This document shows, piece by piece, positions 32,424-45,604 of a stretch of DNA of 64,000 bases; position 1 is the stretch's first letter; the number at the start of each line of letters is the position of its first letter. Below the pieces are notes generated by a model. It did not search any database and had not been told where the DNA came from. It saw nothing but the letters and a program-made list of their open reading frames with translations. Location: the NCBI GenBank assembly GCA_023630585.1, contig CM042541.1:16726501-16790500 (forward strand), given 5' to 3'. The translations under genes were made by a program, and so were the position numbers. Origin of the DNA: Cranoglanis bouderius. Lineage: Eukaryota > Chordata > Actinopteri > Siluriformes > Cranoglanididae.

Positions 32424-32680
32424 ATAGTGGAGGTGGCCCTGGTGATGGTGGCGGAAAGGCGGATGGTGGACAAAATTAAGAGGATCATGGACAATAGCAA
32501 ACACCCTCCATGTCACACTGGCCAAACAGCGGAGCTTCTTCTCCAGTAGATTACGGCAGCTTCGCTGTAACAAGAAAAGATACAAGAAGTCATTCTCTCC
32601 TGCTGCTATCCGACTCTACAGTGAGCTTGGGGAGCTATGTGGACATTGAAGACAATGGACATGCCTACTGATTTTGCATA
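32424..32680 (+). mobile_element. Non-LTR retrotransposon (LINE) 3' remnant
   Basis: Broken frames read RRMVDKIKRIMDNSKHP, then SSRLRQLRCNKKRYKK-like and SPAAIRLYS-like wording. This resembles the end of the last ORF of fish LINEs of the Rex1/Babar type. Several stops and frameshifts are present. Confidence 0.55.
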
Positions 32681-34412
32681 CCCATCTACTACACTGCATA
32701 TTGCACAACAATTTTTTACATAGGGTCACTACACATTCTTACACACACACTGCCACTTTACCTTTTTTCTTATGACTACTGTACATTTTTATACACACAT
32801 TAACAAAACTGGGGATTGGTTGAGAGTGATCAACAAGTATGGGAACATAATTCTTATTCCCGCACACAAAGTCTCAAAATTCAACTTGAAGCATGAGCAG
32901 AGTGTCATCTGTGAGCGAGCAACAGCAAAGTGTGAGTGTGTGTCACTGCTGAGTGCACACAGAACAGAATGCACTTGCACATGGAAACTTCTCTGCAAGC
33001 TCGATTCACTGTGCTCCTGAATAGCTTTGTGTGCTCGCGAAGCACAACAGCTTGCACTACTTGCATCTGTTACTAACCACACTCTCTAATACTGTTCCGC
33101 AAGCTCAGGTCAGCCGCCTTCGCATACTATAGTAATGATTAATTACTAAACCTCATAGTCATCATTTCTGTGATAATGATAAAAAATTATGATGATTCAT
33201 AACTAGGCTTGTAACTTATAACTATCAACTTCACGATAGTCCAAACCATATACTATATCCTGCCCTGGAGGAGGGTCTTGTCTGTCTACAGTAGTAGATC
33301 ATTAGCTTGTTAGCAGGAAACATGTTTTGTATGTGTGTTTTTACCAATTTGGGGCTATTAAAAACTGAAATGCCACTTCTTCGTACTGATGGAGAACGCA
33401 GTTCCATCTTTATACACTGTTGGAGCTTTTATGTCAGTAAGGGTAAGTAAAAGGCTCTTGTTAATCAATTCTATGTTCCTCATATTTAGCTATCTTGCTA
33501 AACTACTGTCGGGTTTGTTTAGATTCGGCAGGGGTGTGGCGTATCTCGAATGCTATTGGCTGTTGTGTAAATCAGTCAAGCACTTCAACACAATGTCATT
33601 CTGACTTCCTGTTTCAGGAAGAAATATGTCAAAATACAGAATCAAATCACAACTAAGAAGCCATTTCATTCAGACTATAACTATTGCTGTGTTACCAAAA
33701 CTAACACTTCGACCTCTGACTAGCAAAAATCACCCCCTCAACTTGAAATTCCTACTCAAAAAGTTGGAAAGGTTTCCTTAACCCAGAGTTCAGCAAGTGA
33801 TGTCAAATCAACATGGCTCCTTACAGTATTAACAGTAAACAAACTAGTTCTTCTTTGTTATAAGTGAGTTATGCTGTACATACTAGCATTTGCTTTAGAT
33901 TAATCAACATACAGATATATTTGCTTGTTAAATCTATTGACATTGACTCAAGACGCTGTTTTGAGGAGGTAAATATACATCACTCAACACTGTTATCTTG
34001 CTTGATTTTTGCGAACAAAACAAACATGTAGGTTTGAAAACACAGTTGGTCCGACTTCCTGCTTCAGAAGTAAGTCTAATACAGCAAATGTAAAGAACCA
34101 TACATTTGAGTGTAGAGCGTCAGGCTACAGTGACTGGAAGCAGTACATTTAAACTGCAGCATATTTCAAGTTTCTAATATTTCATCAGTGGTGGTCCTGT
34201 GGGAACCTGATCATATGAATAATTTGTTCAGATTGGAACAAGCCAGCCTGATGTGGTCGGATTTCATTAGATTATTTATACAAGTAAAATAGTAAAAACA
34301 CGGACAAATGATAGCAACTCACGAAACCTTAATCTCAATGTTTCCTTTGGTGAATGGGGCAGATGCACTGTAGAGCAGTAATTCCGCTGTAATTCAACAC
34401 CTTTAAACACTT
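32681..34412. other. Non-coding DNA
   Basis: An 82-codon open frame at 32772-33020 overlaps another frame on the opposite strand, and neither resembles a known protein. The words GTGTGCTCGCGAAGCAC and CATGCAAGTAG-like repeats occur near 33020-33070. No gene. Confidence 0.4.
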
Positions 34413-34885
34413 CTAAACAAAGAGATAAGTTTTGAGTTGGTTTTTAACATCATCTACGGAGGTAAGATTACGGGGGGACTGTGGAATAGCGTTCCAAAGT
34501 GAAGGGGCAACTGTGCAAAAAGCCCTACCACCAAGTGAGGTCAGCTTGTAACGTGGAATGAATAATAAGCCCAGAATCAGATGACTCGAGAGAGCGTGAT
34601 GGGGTGTAGGGACAGACGAGATCAGCAATGTATGAGGGGGCTAGACCATGTAAGGCTTTGAAAGTCATAAGGAGAATGTGATGTGTGATGATTTCTTAGA
34701 GCGAGAGAGAACCCTGGCTTCTAATTTCAGAATGTATTGCAATTTATTGATTGTTTTAGTGGGAAGGCCAGAAAAGAGAGCATTACAATAATCAAGCCGA
34801 GAACTGATGAAGGCATGGACAAGAGTTTCGGCATCTTTGGTGCTGAGAACGGGGCGAAGTCTAGCAATAGTGCGAAGATGATCGA
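34413..34885 (-). mobile_element. Dispersed repeat with LINE-like coding remnant
   Basis: The minus strand of 34413-34628 reads RYKLTSLGGRAFCTVAPSLW, then NAIPQSPRNLTSVDDVKNQL and KTYLFV. This is the typical C-terminal tail of LINE reverse-transcriptase ORFs (RAF..AP.LWN.LP...K..LKTYLF). The adjoining 34630-34885 (ATGAGGGGGCTAGACCATGT, AAGGCTTTGAAAGTCATAAG) matches the wording of another abundant fish repeat, so two repeats may abut here. Confidence 0.6.
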
Positions 34886-36049
34886 AAGCTGTTTATGTAA
34901 ATAGTTCATGTAAATACTGAAATGGCAATGTGTGTGTTGTCCGTACAAGATTTCTGGTGTTGCTATGGTGATGACATTCATCAACACTTTATTATTCAAG
35001 AGTCAAACAAAAAACCTCTGTTATCATACTAAAATCTGGGATCTATTAAAAATGGCTGAAATAATTACAGCTGCAGGTGCAGGAACATTAAATGTACATC
35101 AGTAATGTCATCCTATACATGTAACCATATCATTATAGAGTAACAGCTGTGTGATATAGCAGCATGACATAAAGACTATAACAAAAGTAACAAATAAATC
35201 AATTTCACTGCAATAAAGTACACGGTGTAATTCCATAATTCAAAGGTTCAGATGAAGAAGCTTTATAACAACAAAGTGTAAGATTTAAGCATTCAGGGCC
35301 GCATATTGTACAAAAAGATGAAACAGACGAGGGATCAAGAAGGGAACATCACTCTAGACAATGGTAAAATCCCCCCTCTCCAGTTGATTGACTTCTGACC
35401 CCTCCGAGGATCTGTCTGAGGATCAAATAACACATGTGGACGGTGATCTCAAGGTCATCTCGTAATTCTCTGTTTCACTTGTCTCTTTCTGAAACTGAAT
35501 CTGTCTGTTCCGCTGAGTCAACAACACACTTCATATGCGCAGTCATTAAAGCAATTGATTTCTTGTGGGTTAATTGTTATCATTACAACATGGCGTTTGT
35601 GTTTGAGGTGTGTGTGTGTGTGTGAAAGGAAGTCTTAAATGGCTGTTCAAAAAAACTTTAAAAAGCTAAACATTTGGGGAATATGTTAATATAATCTTAA
35701 GAAAAAAAGGTTTAGAAGCTATATACTGCTAGTATCATTCTCACTGGAATGCTGGACAAGCCCAGCCCATAAGCAACAACACTAATGGTTGCTACACACA
35801 TACTGTACAGGAGACAAACTACTAGTAAAGTGATTCGCGAGTGTGAATATAAAGTTAGGGGTCTTAGATTCTTAAAAGGGCAAGGGCTTTACATAGAAAT
35901 CCAGAACCATCAAAGAACATTATATAACTTTATACAGCACGTCACTGATGAATTATGAATTCTAATACATTTTCTATAACATGACAAGTTGCATTTTTTT
36001 CTGTCTTATTACATTTAAGAGCGAGAAAAAAAGAGGCTATGATGAAAGT
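34886..36049. other. Non-coding AT-rich DNA
   Basis: No gene or repeat boundary is supportable. Confidence 0.4.
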
Positions 36050-36185
36050 TATAACAGCTCCTTAAGCTGTGTATGTTCCACAACATTAAATGTAACTATA
36101 TAATAAGTAATTCTATTACTAAGATAAAAAGTCATTCTTTAATGAATGACTAATTGTAATTGTTGGCAAAGTGCTGTGGCAACAC
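36050..36185 (+). repeat. Dispersed repeat, 'TTGTTGGCAAAGTGCTGT' family
   Basis: It shares CCACAACATTAAATG, CATTCTTTAATGAATGAC and TAATTGTTGGCAAAGTGCTG with 22055-22200. It is interrupted at its 3' side by a (CT)n microsatellite. Confidence 0.6.
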
Positions 36186-36187
36186 TC

Positions 36188-36188
<1 letters not shown>

Positions 36189-36263
<75 letters not shown>

Positions 36264-36409
36264 GCTCTCTCTTTCTCTCATGCTCGCTCTCTTCCTTCCA
36301 TTGTTCACATCTCTCAATGCTCCTTTTAATCACTTTATTCCATGCTATATTTTCCTCCACATCCACATTTCATTCAGTCTGAGTGAGACTGTTTTTCCTT
36401 CCATTCATT

Positions 36410-36475
<66 letters not shown>
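36189..36475. repeat. Two long (CT)n microsatellites
   Basis: (CT)n at about 36189-36290 with a few interruptions, and an uninterrupted block at about 36413-36475. Confidence 0.95.
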
Positions 36476-36479
<4 letters not shown>

Positions 36480-36990
36480 AGCAATTACACAGTGAATGAG
36501 CCCCAAGTCCATCACTCTTTCTGTCTCGCTCAATTAAATTTAATTTAACCTTTACAAAGCTGTTTTACCATTTTCGGTTTTCCCAAAGATTTTCTTAAGC
36601 AAAGAATTTAATGAAACTCTTTCTTTCTTTCTTTTCATTTTTTGCTTAGTTCTGGCAACTAGAAGAAACTGATGATTGGACATGTGCATATGTTACTCTT
36701 TCCCTCTCTTTCCCACATACACATATACCCACATACACACTCACATATATGTCTCTACCAGCTGTACTGTATACAGATTTAGTATTTTTTGCGACAGTTA
36801 TACTCCTTTCTGATTATATAAATGATCACTAGATTTCAGCATCAGTGACCTCCTTGTATCATAATGAGGATGTCATTGAAGATCAGTACTTTCAGTTTGA
36901 GATTACTCACACATAATGTGTCTTTAGGTTGATGATATAACTCAAATATGATCCATATGTGATCCATTTGATACATATGATCATGTAAAA
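36476..36990. other. Non-coding DNA
   Basis: No gene or repeat identified. Confidence 0.35.
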
Positions 36991-37345
36991 CTTCATCCAT
37001 CCATCCATCCATCCATTTTCTGTACCGCTTACAGTACCCTACACGGGGGAGCCTGGAGCCTATCCCAGGGAGTTCGGGGCACAAGGTGGGGGACACCCTG
37101 GACGGGGTGCCAACCCATCGCAGGGCACAATCGCACACACATTCAAACAGATTCACAGTCTGTGGACAATTTAGAGATGCCAATCAGCCTACAATGCATG
37201 TCTTTGGACTGGGGGAGGAAACCAGAGTACCCGGAGGAAACCCCCAAAGCACGGGCGAACATGCAAACTTCCTGTACACAGGACAGAGGCAGGATTCGAA
37301 CCCCCAACCCCGGAAGTGCAAGGCAAACTTGTTAATCACTAAGCC
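36991..37345 (-). repeat. tRNA-derived SINE, full length
   Basis: Reverse copy with the (CATC)n-type tail at 36995-37015, TTCTGTACCGCTTACAG, the whole body, and the tRNA-like head with B box at about 37294-37304 (GGATTCGAACC on this strand). This is the most complete copy in the window. Confidence 0.9.
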
Positions 37346-38506
37346 CCCTCATGTATAACTCATACACTTAAAATTAAAATCCATTTTAATACAGCAGTGT
37401 TTCTCACAGTCAGTCCTGTTTGACCATGTTAATGCCAGTCTAAAGGGGATGTGTCTTAAATTGCATGTTTCTGTACTATTCTAGATGATGTGTAAAAACA
37501 GTGATGGACTCTTGCTTTAACCTATCCCAGAAACAGCAGGTCTCATTGGAGAGATTGGAACACACAGGAACACACATGGAACCCTCTGTTTCTATCCCCC
37601 TTCATCATATCTTCTATTTATCCACAAACCTGCTGTACCTCAGACATGAGTAATAAACTTTACTGTGGTACTTATGCTTTTTATGCTTTATTTTATTTTA
37701 TTTTTCATTCAGCTTTCTAAAAGTACAAAGTCAGCATGAGAAGCAGGTGGATGAAACACACAGTCTAGTCTGTGGTAAATGACGGAGCAGAGGAAGCCGG
37801 TCTCAGTTCAGTGTCTTAGAGGAATTTCCTCCTTTGTGTGCTTCAGTAACGCGGTGCGGCCGTGGAACGTTGTTCAGATTCATTAGTTCTGCTCGACAGC
37901 CAGCATTGTGCTTCTGCTTTTGGCAAGAATTTCATGTTGGCAAGTGTATTTTTCCCCAACACATGATACATTTCTGGAATCCTCAAATCGTCACTGTCTA
38001 CATGTGAAGGAAAAAATGTTTCTATCATATTCTGAAGAGGCATACACACTATCCATGCCTCTTACAATGACCGCTGCATCTGTAAGACCACCAGCATTGT
38101 AGATGACCCCTCCCACCCCACAAATAATGCTGAAATCAAACTAAACAAACTCATATGTATGCATTTATGAATAAATATTTTATACTCTAGCACAATTTTT
38201 GTAAATACAATCAGAAAAGTACCTTAATATTTACCAGCAACCTTTTCTGAATTATGAAAAATGATTGCAGTAGCTCCACTCCATCACTGTGCCTGTGTGT
38301 GTGTTTTATTACATTTACAATACAGACTTTGATTTGAAAAAAAAAAAAAAAATCTGCCTTAGGCTATAATATTCAGCTATAATAAAAGTATTGCAGGCGG
38401 AGTTCCACAGTCGCCTGAGCTTAGTGTAGCCTGAAAATGTGACTCTTATACAGAACAAACAGCATGAAAAAGACTCCCAAAATAGCCTTCAGGCAAATGG
38501 GTGTGT

Positions 38507-38546
<40 letters not shown>

Positions 38547-38780
38547 ATATTTGTACTGCGAAGGTAAAATAGACTTTCCTGTGAGGTAAGTGTTGACATG
38601 AAAACGTTAGGTAGCTGAGCCATGACCTTGTGATACTGTAAGAGTACAACAAAAACAACACTTCGTTGGTAAAACCCACTTTATTCAATAAAGTGTTATC
38701 ATTAAACTTTTATTTCTATTTGTCTATCCATTCACGGTTGCTGCTGTTTTATTTTTATTTTAAATAAATAAATAAATAAA
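37346..38780. other. Non-coding DNA with GT and TAAA repeats
   Basis: (GT)n at about 38512-38544, poly-A at 38338-38352 and (AAAT)n at about 38759-38792. The small frame on the minus strand at 37843-38049 is not recognised. No gene. Confidence 0.4.
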
Positions 38781-38790
38781 TAAACAAATA

Positions 38791-38798
<8 letters not shown>

Positions 38799-38871
<73 letters not shown>
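38799..38871. repeat. (TA)n microsatellite at a Tc1 insertion site
   Basis: About 35 TA units running straight into the left end of the Tc1 element at 38874. Tc1 elements target TA dinucleotides, so the repeat probably supplied the site. Confidence 0.9.
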
Positions 38872-38873
<2 letters not shown>

Positions 38874-40364
38874 CAGTACTGTGCAAAAGTTTTAGGCAGT
38901 TGTGAAAGAATTCTGTAAAGTAAGAATGCTTTCAAAAATAGACATGTTAATAGTTTATATTTATTCAAAACAGCATCAATTCTTCTAGGTACACTTGCCC
39001 AAAGTCAGGGATTTTGTAGACATGTAGATGTAGGTCTATGATTAAACAATTATACCAAACAGGTGATAATGATCATCAATTCAATACGTAGGTTGAAACA
39101 CAATCATTATCTGAAACAGAAACAGCTGTGAAGGAGGAATAAAACTGGTTGAGGAACAGCCAAACTCAGCTAACAAGGTGAGGTTGCTGAAGACAGTTTA
39201 CTGTAAAAAGTCATACACCATGGCAAGACTGAGCACAGTAACAGGACAGAAGGTAGTTATATTGCATCACCAAGGTCTCTCCCAGGCAGAAATTACAAGG
39301 CAGACAGGGTTTTCTAGATGTGCTGTCCAAGCTCTTTTGAAGAAGCACAAAGAAACGGGCAACGTTTGAGTAGTGAATGTAGAAGCAGTGGTCGGCCAAG
39401 GAAACTTACTGCAGCAGATGAAAGACACATCAGGCTTACTTCCCTTCACAATCGGAAGATGTCCAGCAGTGCCATCAGCTCAGACCTGGCAGAAACCAAT
39501 GGGACCCTGGTACACCCATCTACTGTCCGGAGAAGTCTGGTCAGAAGTGGCCTTCATGGAAGACTTGCAGCCAAAAAGCCATACCTCCGACATGGAAACA
39601 GCGCCAAGCGACTCAACTATGCACGAAAACACAGGAACTGGGGTGCAGAAAAATGGCAGCAGGTGCTCTAGACTGATGAGTCAAAATTTGACATATTTGG
39701 CTGTAACAGAAGACAGTTTGTTTGCTGAAGGGCTGGAGAGCGGTACATGAATGAGTGTCTGCAGGCAACAGTGAAGCGTGGTGGTGGGTCCTTGCAAGAT
39801 TGGGGCTGCATTTCTACAAAGGGAGCTGGGGATTTGGTCAGAATTAATGGTCTCCTCAATGCTGAGAAGTACAGGCAGATAGGCCTGATTTGGGGCCTGA
39901 TTGGCCCCAAATTTATTCTGCAGCATGACAATGACCCCAAGCATACAGGGAAAGTCATTAAGAACTATCTTCAGTGTAAAGAAGAACAAGGAGTCCTGGA
40001 AGTGATGTCATGGCCCCCACAGAGCCCTGATTTCAACATCATCGAGTCTGTCTGGGATTACATGAAGAGAGAGAAGCAACTGAGGCTGCCTAAATCCACA
40101 GAAGAACTGTGGTTCGTTATACAAGATGTTTGGGCCAACCTACCTGCCGAGTTCTTTCAAAAACTGTGCGCAAGTGTACCTAGAACAATTGATGAATTGA
40201 TGCTGTCTTGAAGATAAATGGTGGTCATACGAAATATTGATTTGATGTAGATTTTTCTTCTGTTCACTCATTTTGCATTTGTTAATTGATAAATATAAAC
40301 TATAAACATGTCTATTTTTGAAAGCATTCTTACTTTACAGCATTTTTTCACACCTGCCTAAAAC
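38874..40364 (+). mobile_element. Tc1/mariner element with near-complete transposase gene
   Basis: The left terminal repeat starts CAGTACTGTGCAAAAGTTTT. The inner repeat segment AGTAAGAATGCTTTCAAAAA (about 38920) is mirrored at TTTTGAAAGCATTCTTACTT (about 40316-40335). The right end breaks off at GCCTAAAAC (40364), so the last roughly 16 bases of the terminal repeat are missing. It encodes a recognisable DD34E transposase, broken by a frameshift and two stops. Confidence 0.9.
39220..40211 (+). pseudogene. Tc1-like transposase, DDE triad readable, three lesions
   Basis: It starts MARLSTVTGQKVVILHHQGL at 39220, with a helix-turn-helix (SQAEITRQTGFSRCAVQALL). A frameshift falls near 39365. The second helix-turn-helix and GRPRKLT linker follow in the new frame. 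The catalytic part reads TDESKFDIFG (Asp 1), ILQHDNDPKHTGK (Asp 2) and SPDFNIIESVWDYMK (Glu), so all three acidic residues are kept. A TAG stands just before TDES (39669-39671) and a TGA after RRQFVC. The length of about 330 codons is normal for Tc1. It is the best preserved transposase in the window but still inactive as written. Confidence 0.9.
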
Positions 40365-40525
40365 CAGGAAACCACAACGGATAAAAAAAAAATTCGCAGT
40401 CAGTGTTGCCACCTGGTGGCTGGATCACATTATAACTAAAGGCCATAATTACAGCAGGTAGATGTTTTTCTTGAACTCAACACATGGTGGCACTAAAAAG
40501 ATAATTTAATTTTTAAATTAAAATA
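40365..40525. other. Non-coding spacer
   Basis: Nothing recognised. Confidence 0.35.
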
Positions 40526-40620
40526 GGGGTGTCAAACTCATTTTAGATAACGGGCCACACTACAGTTAGTCGAATGTCAAGTGGGCCAGAGGGGGAAAAA
40601 AATCACTAGTGACAGGTGAC
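40526..40620. repeat. hAT-like repeat fragment ('GGGGTGTCAAACTCA')
   Basis: AGGGGTGTCAAACTCATTTT, followed by CGGGCCACACTACAG and AAGTGGGCCAGAGGG, is the end of a very common teleost DNA-transposon repeat. Only one end is present. Confidence 0.6.
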
Positions 40621-40740
40621 ACCTCAGCGATTACCTGCAAGGTAAATTCTGAATGCAAATACACAGCACATGAATAAACTGTAATTCATTAGCAAACCGC
40701 CCCCATTTATTATTCCAAATTATGATTTTACCATATAGAT

Positions 40741-40812
40741 TCAGTGCCATGCATAAGTATTCGTCCCTGGACCCTTTCCACATTTTATAGTGTTACAACC
40801 TGGAACTGAAAT
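40741..40812 (+). mobile_element. Tc1 terminal-repeat fragment
   Basis: CAGTGCCATGCATAAGTATT and GTGTTACAACCTGGAACTGA match the left end of the Tc1 family at 42614. The rest is missing. Confidence 0.75.
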
Positions 40813-40891
40813 GGACCTTACTGGGATTATAGGTCAGGAATATGTAATATGCTATAATATGCTATAATATAATATAACATAATATATAATT

Positions 40892-41208
40892 CCTTCCATC
40901 CATTTCCTATACCCTACACAGGGTCATAGGGGAACCTGGAGCTTATCCCAAGGAACTTGGGGCACAAGGTGGGGGACACCCAACCCATCATAGGGCACAA
41001 CTCACCCTCACACACCCATTCATACACTATGGCCAATGAGCCTACAGTGCAGGCCAGAGTTTCCAGAGGCAACCAGAGAACCTAGAGGAAACCCCCGAAG
41101 CACAGGGAGAACATGCAAACTCCACACACACAGGGCAGAGGCAGGATTTGAACCCCCAACTCCGGAAGTGCGAGGCAAACATGCTAACCACTAAGCCACC
41201 ATGCCCCC
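40892..41208 (-). repeat. tRNA-derived SINE
   Basis: Reverse copy. The tail region is degraded (CCATTTCCTATACCCTACAC), the body is present and the head is complete to GGGGGGCATGGTGGCTTAGT on the minus strand. Confidence 0.88.
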
Positions 41209-42611
41209 CTGGGAATCAACATAATTAGCTAAATTATTAGCTAAATTATTGCTGTGAAACTCCTACATTGATGTGGCCATAATCAAGAGCCACCCAGTCA
41301 GGCAGTTAGCTATGGCACACAAACACAGAGAAAGCTCTGTTCATGAGGGCCTTGGCTTGACTACTGCTAACTCAATAGCATAGTGCTATTTTGTGTTCTG
41401 TCAGCTTGAATGAATTTTTTCCTGTCAAAGCAACAGACCTGCAGCATCATTAAATCCTCAATGTCTGCTTCTGGCCTTTTTTAATCAAAACCCAGACACC
41501 AATTCAGTAAAGCTGTATCTTAGTCTGGCCTTTAGTGAGGGCTTATTCTGCTGTCTTAGGACTGCACGGCCATTAATCACAGTCTGTATGACTTTCAGCC
41601 AGACTCATTTTAATTTTGAGTGGAAAGACAATTTTTACCATTTCCCAGCCTGAGAATTTGCACCAAACTGCTAAAGTAAGTCTGTCCCCACATTCAACAG
41701 AAAATACCCCCGAGTGCTTCTCTCTGGTGTGGTGTGATCATTACTTGGTCTCATAAGCCAGGAGTGCACAACTGAAGGTCTGGATGGCAGAGAATGGCAG
41801 AAGAAAAACTCAATTTTGGTCAAAGCCTGATTTTTCCATTTGAACTGTTTTCCATAATTTAGCTCCACAGACATTCCGATGGGTTTTTGCAGAACATCAT
41901 ACACATAGACATAGACTTTATGCAATACTTCTACAAAAGCAAATGAAAATATAATCACATCCAAGGCATTTGCATCACAGTTTTGCTATATGATTTAAAT
42001 TAATGCATTCTTTTAAAGGGTACTTATTGTATAAAGAACTGATTCACCTGATTCAGTGACAACCTGGTCATGGTATTATCTAATCTCTGGCCTAGATCAG
42101 TGTCTGTGGTTAGTGAAGCGTAGTGATGGCAGAAAGAATCCTAACTCTTGATGACTGATCTCAAATCAGGTTTACAACAATTTGAGAACACATATAAGAA
42201 CTTATATTCTAACTAATAATTGTTCATTGATCATTCCTTCTACTTTAATGAAGTGGCCATGGTTAGCTTCACGTGGACCTGAACAGATTTGAAGCAGCCA
42301 CATCACTAACTAGATGATTTATCTTTGCTGTAAGTGTATGTATTTTGAGCAACCTCTCTATCATCTTCAAGAATGGTCATGCCAGTCACTCTATCTGGGA
42401 AAACTTGGTCTCACTACGGTGGCATTATCTGACTTATCTGTTGCTGCTCATTCAGTTGCACGGCACGGCTCTGGATGGATAAAGAGTTAGGAGATGTTGC
42501 TTTTTAGTGATGATCTGAAATGCTTTTTGCACCTTTGTTTGTGATTACAATCTGAAATGAGTCTTGTCATCCTAAAATTGTTGAAAAGGGTGTAAATTAT
42601 ATCAGAAGCTG
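41209..42611. other. Non-coding DNA
   Basis: I find no exon, RNA gene or repeat that I can name in these 1.4 kb. The 97-codon minus-strand frame at 41671-41964 has no family resemblance. Confidence 0.4.
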
Positions 42612-42796
42612 TACAGTGCCTTGCGTAAGTATTCCCCATTTCCCCAATTTTGTAGTGTTACAACCTGGAACAGAAATGGACTTCACTGCAAAAAGTAACC
42701 ATTGATATTGAAAGGGGGAGGGGGGGATCAATAAAGCCTGTAAAATCATTTACAAATAAAAAAAATTTAAGGTTGTCATTGCATAACTATTCACCC

Positions 42797-43092
42797 CCAT
42801 GCATCCATCCATTTTTCATACTGTTTATCCTACACAAGGTCATGGGGAGCCTGGAGCCTCTCCCAGGGAACTCGGGTCACCTGGCGGGGGACAGCCTGGA
42901 TGGGGTGCCAACTCATCACAGGACACAATCACACCCATTCACACACCAATTCACACACTATGTACAATTTGGAAATGCCAATCAGCCTACAACACATGAC
43001 TTTGGACTGCGGGAGGAAGCTGGAGTACGCAGAGAAAACCCCCGAAGCACAGGGAGAACCCCCAACCCAGGAGGTGCGAGGGAAATGTTTAC
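42797..43092 (-). repeat. tRNA-derived SINE inside a Tc1 element
   Basis: Reverse copy with tail (CATCCATCCATTTTTCATAC), body and a shortened head. Part of the body between AGGGAGAAC and CCCCCAACCC is deleted. It is younger than the Tc1 it interrupts. Confidence 0.88.
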
Positions 43093-43452
43093 CCATATTA
43101 ATGTGAAAATATTCACCGCCATTAATGTGGAACCCTTAAATTAGTTCAGCTGCAACCAGTTACCATCAGAAGTCACATAATTAGTTGAATGGATTATACT
43201 AATATGCAATTAAAGTGATCTCAGTGATCTCAGTCATGTGATCTCAATGTAAATACACCTGTTCCTGGAACGATCTAGAGTTTATTACAGAACATACTTA
43301 AACAAACAGCATCATGAAGAACAAGAAGCCATCCAACAAATCCAGAGCAAAGTTCTGGAAAAGTATCAATCAGTTTATTTATAAAAAAAAATATTAAAAA
43401 AACCCAAACTTTAAACATCCCACGGAGCACCATTAAATCCATTATTAAACCA

Positions 43453-43600
43453 TGACACTGCCTAGAAGAGGCCGTCCAACAAAAGTTAGTGACCGGCTAA
43501 GAAAAGCATTAATCAGAGAAGCAACCAAGAGGCCAAGAGTAACTCTGAAAGAGCTGGAGAGATCCACAGCTCACATGGGAGAAGCTGTTCACAGGATAAA
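43453..43600 (+). pseudogene. Tc1 transposase N-terminal fragment
   Basis: This reads MTLPRRGRPTKVSDRLRKAL, then IREATKRPRVTLKELE, the linker between the two helix-turn-helix motifs of Tc1 transposases. The first helix-turn-helix and the DDE domain are lost. Confidence 0.8.
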
Positions 43601-43792
43601 AAAAAGCTGGGCTTTATGGATGAGTGCTGAGAAGAAAGCTATTGTTGAAAAAAAAAAAGTCACAATAGAAAATATTTTACCCCTTCAAATGTTAGACATA
43701 TTGTATAATCAAATTGTAATGATCCAAATTAAGTCCACTTCTATTCCAGGTTGAAACACTACGAAAAGTTCAAGGCAGGTGAATACTGTAAC

Positions 43793-43950
43793 ATTAAATA
43801 TGAAATTAGTGCAAAATCTCCTTTTACCATTTGTAGATCGTCTTTAACCTGGTCTGGCAAATCAACAGGAAAAGCAACTCTAATACACAGCTGTTGCGCT
43901 GAGCCAGGTGAGAACTAGACAACAGATTATACTGAGTGGGTGTGTGAATC
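43793..43950. other. Non-coding spacer
   Basis: Nothing recognised. Confidence 0.3.
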
Positions 43951-44024
43951 CATGACTGATTCAGGATCAGTTCTGCCTGCTTAGAAATACATGACTGATT
44001 CAGGATCCATTCTGCCTGCTTAGG
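43951..44024. repeat. Two-copy direct repeat, 39-bp period
   Basis: CATGACTGATTCAGGATC...TTCTGCCTGCTTAG occurs at 43951 and again at 43990, with two mismatches. Confidence 0.85.
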
Positions 44025-44894
44025 TTCATCAATAGAATTAATCCAATTATCATGAGAATACAAGATTATGACACATGAAGGCTTAAGCCTAACTAGACTT
44101 TAATTCTCAGATGTCTGTTTTTTTTTTTTTTTTCAGTGTGTGTTGTCCAGTCTCTCTTTCACCTTTTCCCCTTCTTTTTTGCTCTCTAGGTCTGATTTGC
44201 TACTGTGTCTCTCAGCAGTCCCAGCATTCCAATGTTACTGAAACCTCAAACAAACATCAAATGGACATTCCTGTGTGGTGATGCTACTTTAAAGAAACCA
44301 ACCAACATATTCAAGGCAACTGTATCATATTTTTGCACACAGATAACCATCAGCACTCTCCAGAGATGCATACAACCATATCAGAGATTATATTGCATGA
44401 TTGTGCTGAAGCAAAAGGCTTTTCCCTATTGACTGTTGGGAGATTTTGCACTGTACATGGCTTAAATCAACTCTCTGATGCACATTTAAGCACCTGGACA
44501 TGGCAGACCTAGCTACCTCTGTAGTTATATTAATTAGTATAAAATTAGTATAGTATAGTTGTATTAAAATAAATATTGTATTTAGTGGTGGAAATATCCA
44601 AAATCCCCCCAAATATCCCCATGATTATCAAAAAGATTAGGATTACAAATTAGCAGACCCCACAACACATTGTTTGTGTATAAAATACAAGTTACAATGA
44701 TCTCTTGGCCCTGATTCTGTGAGATCATACATGCAGAAGAGGGCAGATAGCACTTTCTTTTGAGTGTGTTATGCTGCTCGATGATGCAGCACAAGCAGAA
44801 GTGTGAAAAGATGCAGAGGTTAGCTTTACGTGCCCCAGAGGAAGCAACACAACAACAACAACAACAAAGCAGTTACTTAATTAAGAATAAAAGA

Positions 44895-44897
<3 letters not shown>
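44025..44897. other. Non-coding DNA
   Basis: Poly-T at about 44118-44133 and a short (AAC)n at 44848-44867. No gene. Confidence 0.4.
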
Positions 44898-45347
<450 letters not shown>

Positions 45348-45353
45348 TGTGTG

Positions 45354-45391
<38 letters not shown>

Positions 45392-45392
<1 letters not shown>

Positions 45393-45604
45393 TTGCACTT
45401 CAACCGGACATATGCTGCTTTTTTCCATGTTGAACAATATTGGTTGTTCGGTGCCGACGTCATGCTTTTATGTGCATGCACCCGTGGACTAATCATAGCT
45501 CAAGGATCAAAGCCTGAGATGACAGAAAAAGTTGATAACCAGTGTCATGGTATCATTAAATCCTGATTGGATTGGTTTGGTTTTGTCAACTTGAAACTAA
45601 TCCC

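Larger units (their letters stand above)
42614..43792 (+). mobile_element. Tc1 element, internally deleted and split by a SINE
   Basis: The left end CAGTGCCTTGCGTAAGTATT follows TA at 42612-42613. The 5' region continues to 42796, is interrupted by the SINE at 42797-43092, then resumes. A transposase N-terminal fragment (LPRRGRPTKVSDRLRKALIR, EATKRPRVTLKELERS) lies at 43453-43575. The catalytic domain is almost absent and the sequence ends in a decayed right terminus (TTCAAGGCAGGTGAATACTG). Confidence 0.85.

Noticed and set aside
41671..41964. 97-codon minus-strand frame
   Set aside because: No family resemblance, no splice signals and no neighbours that support it; the length is within chance for non-coding DNA.
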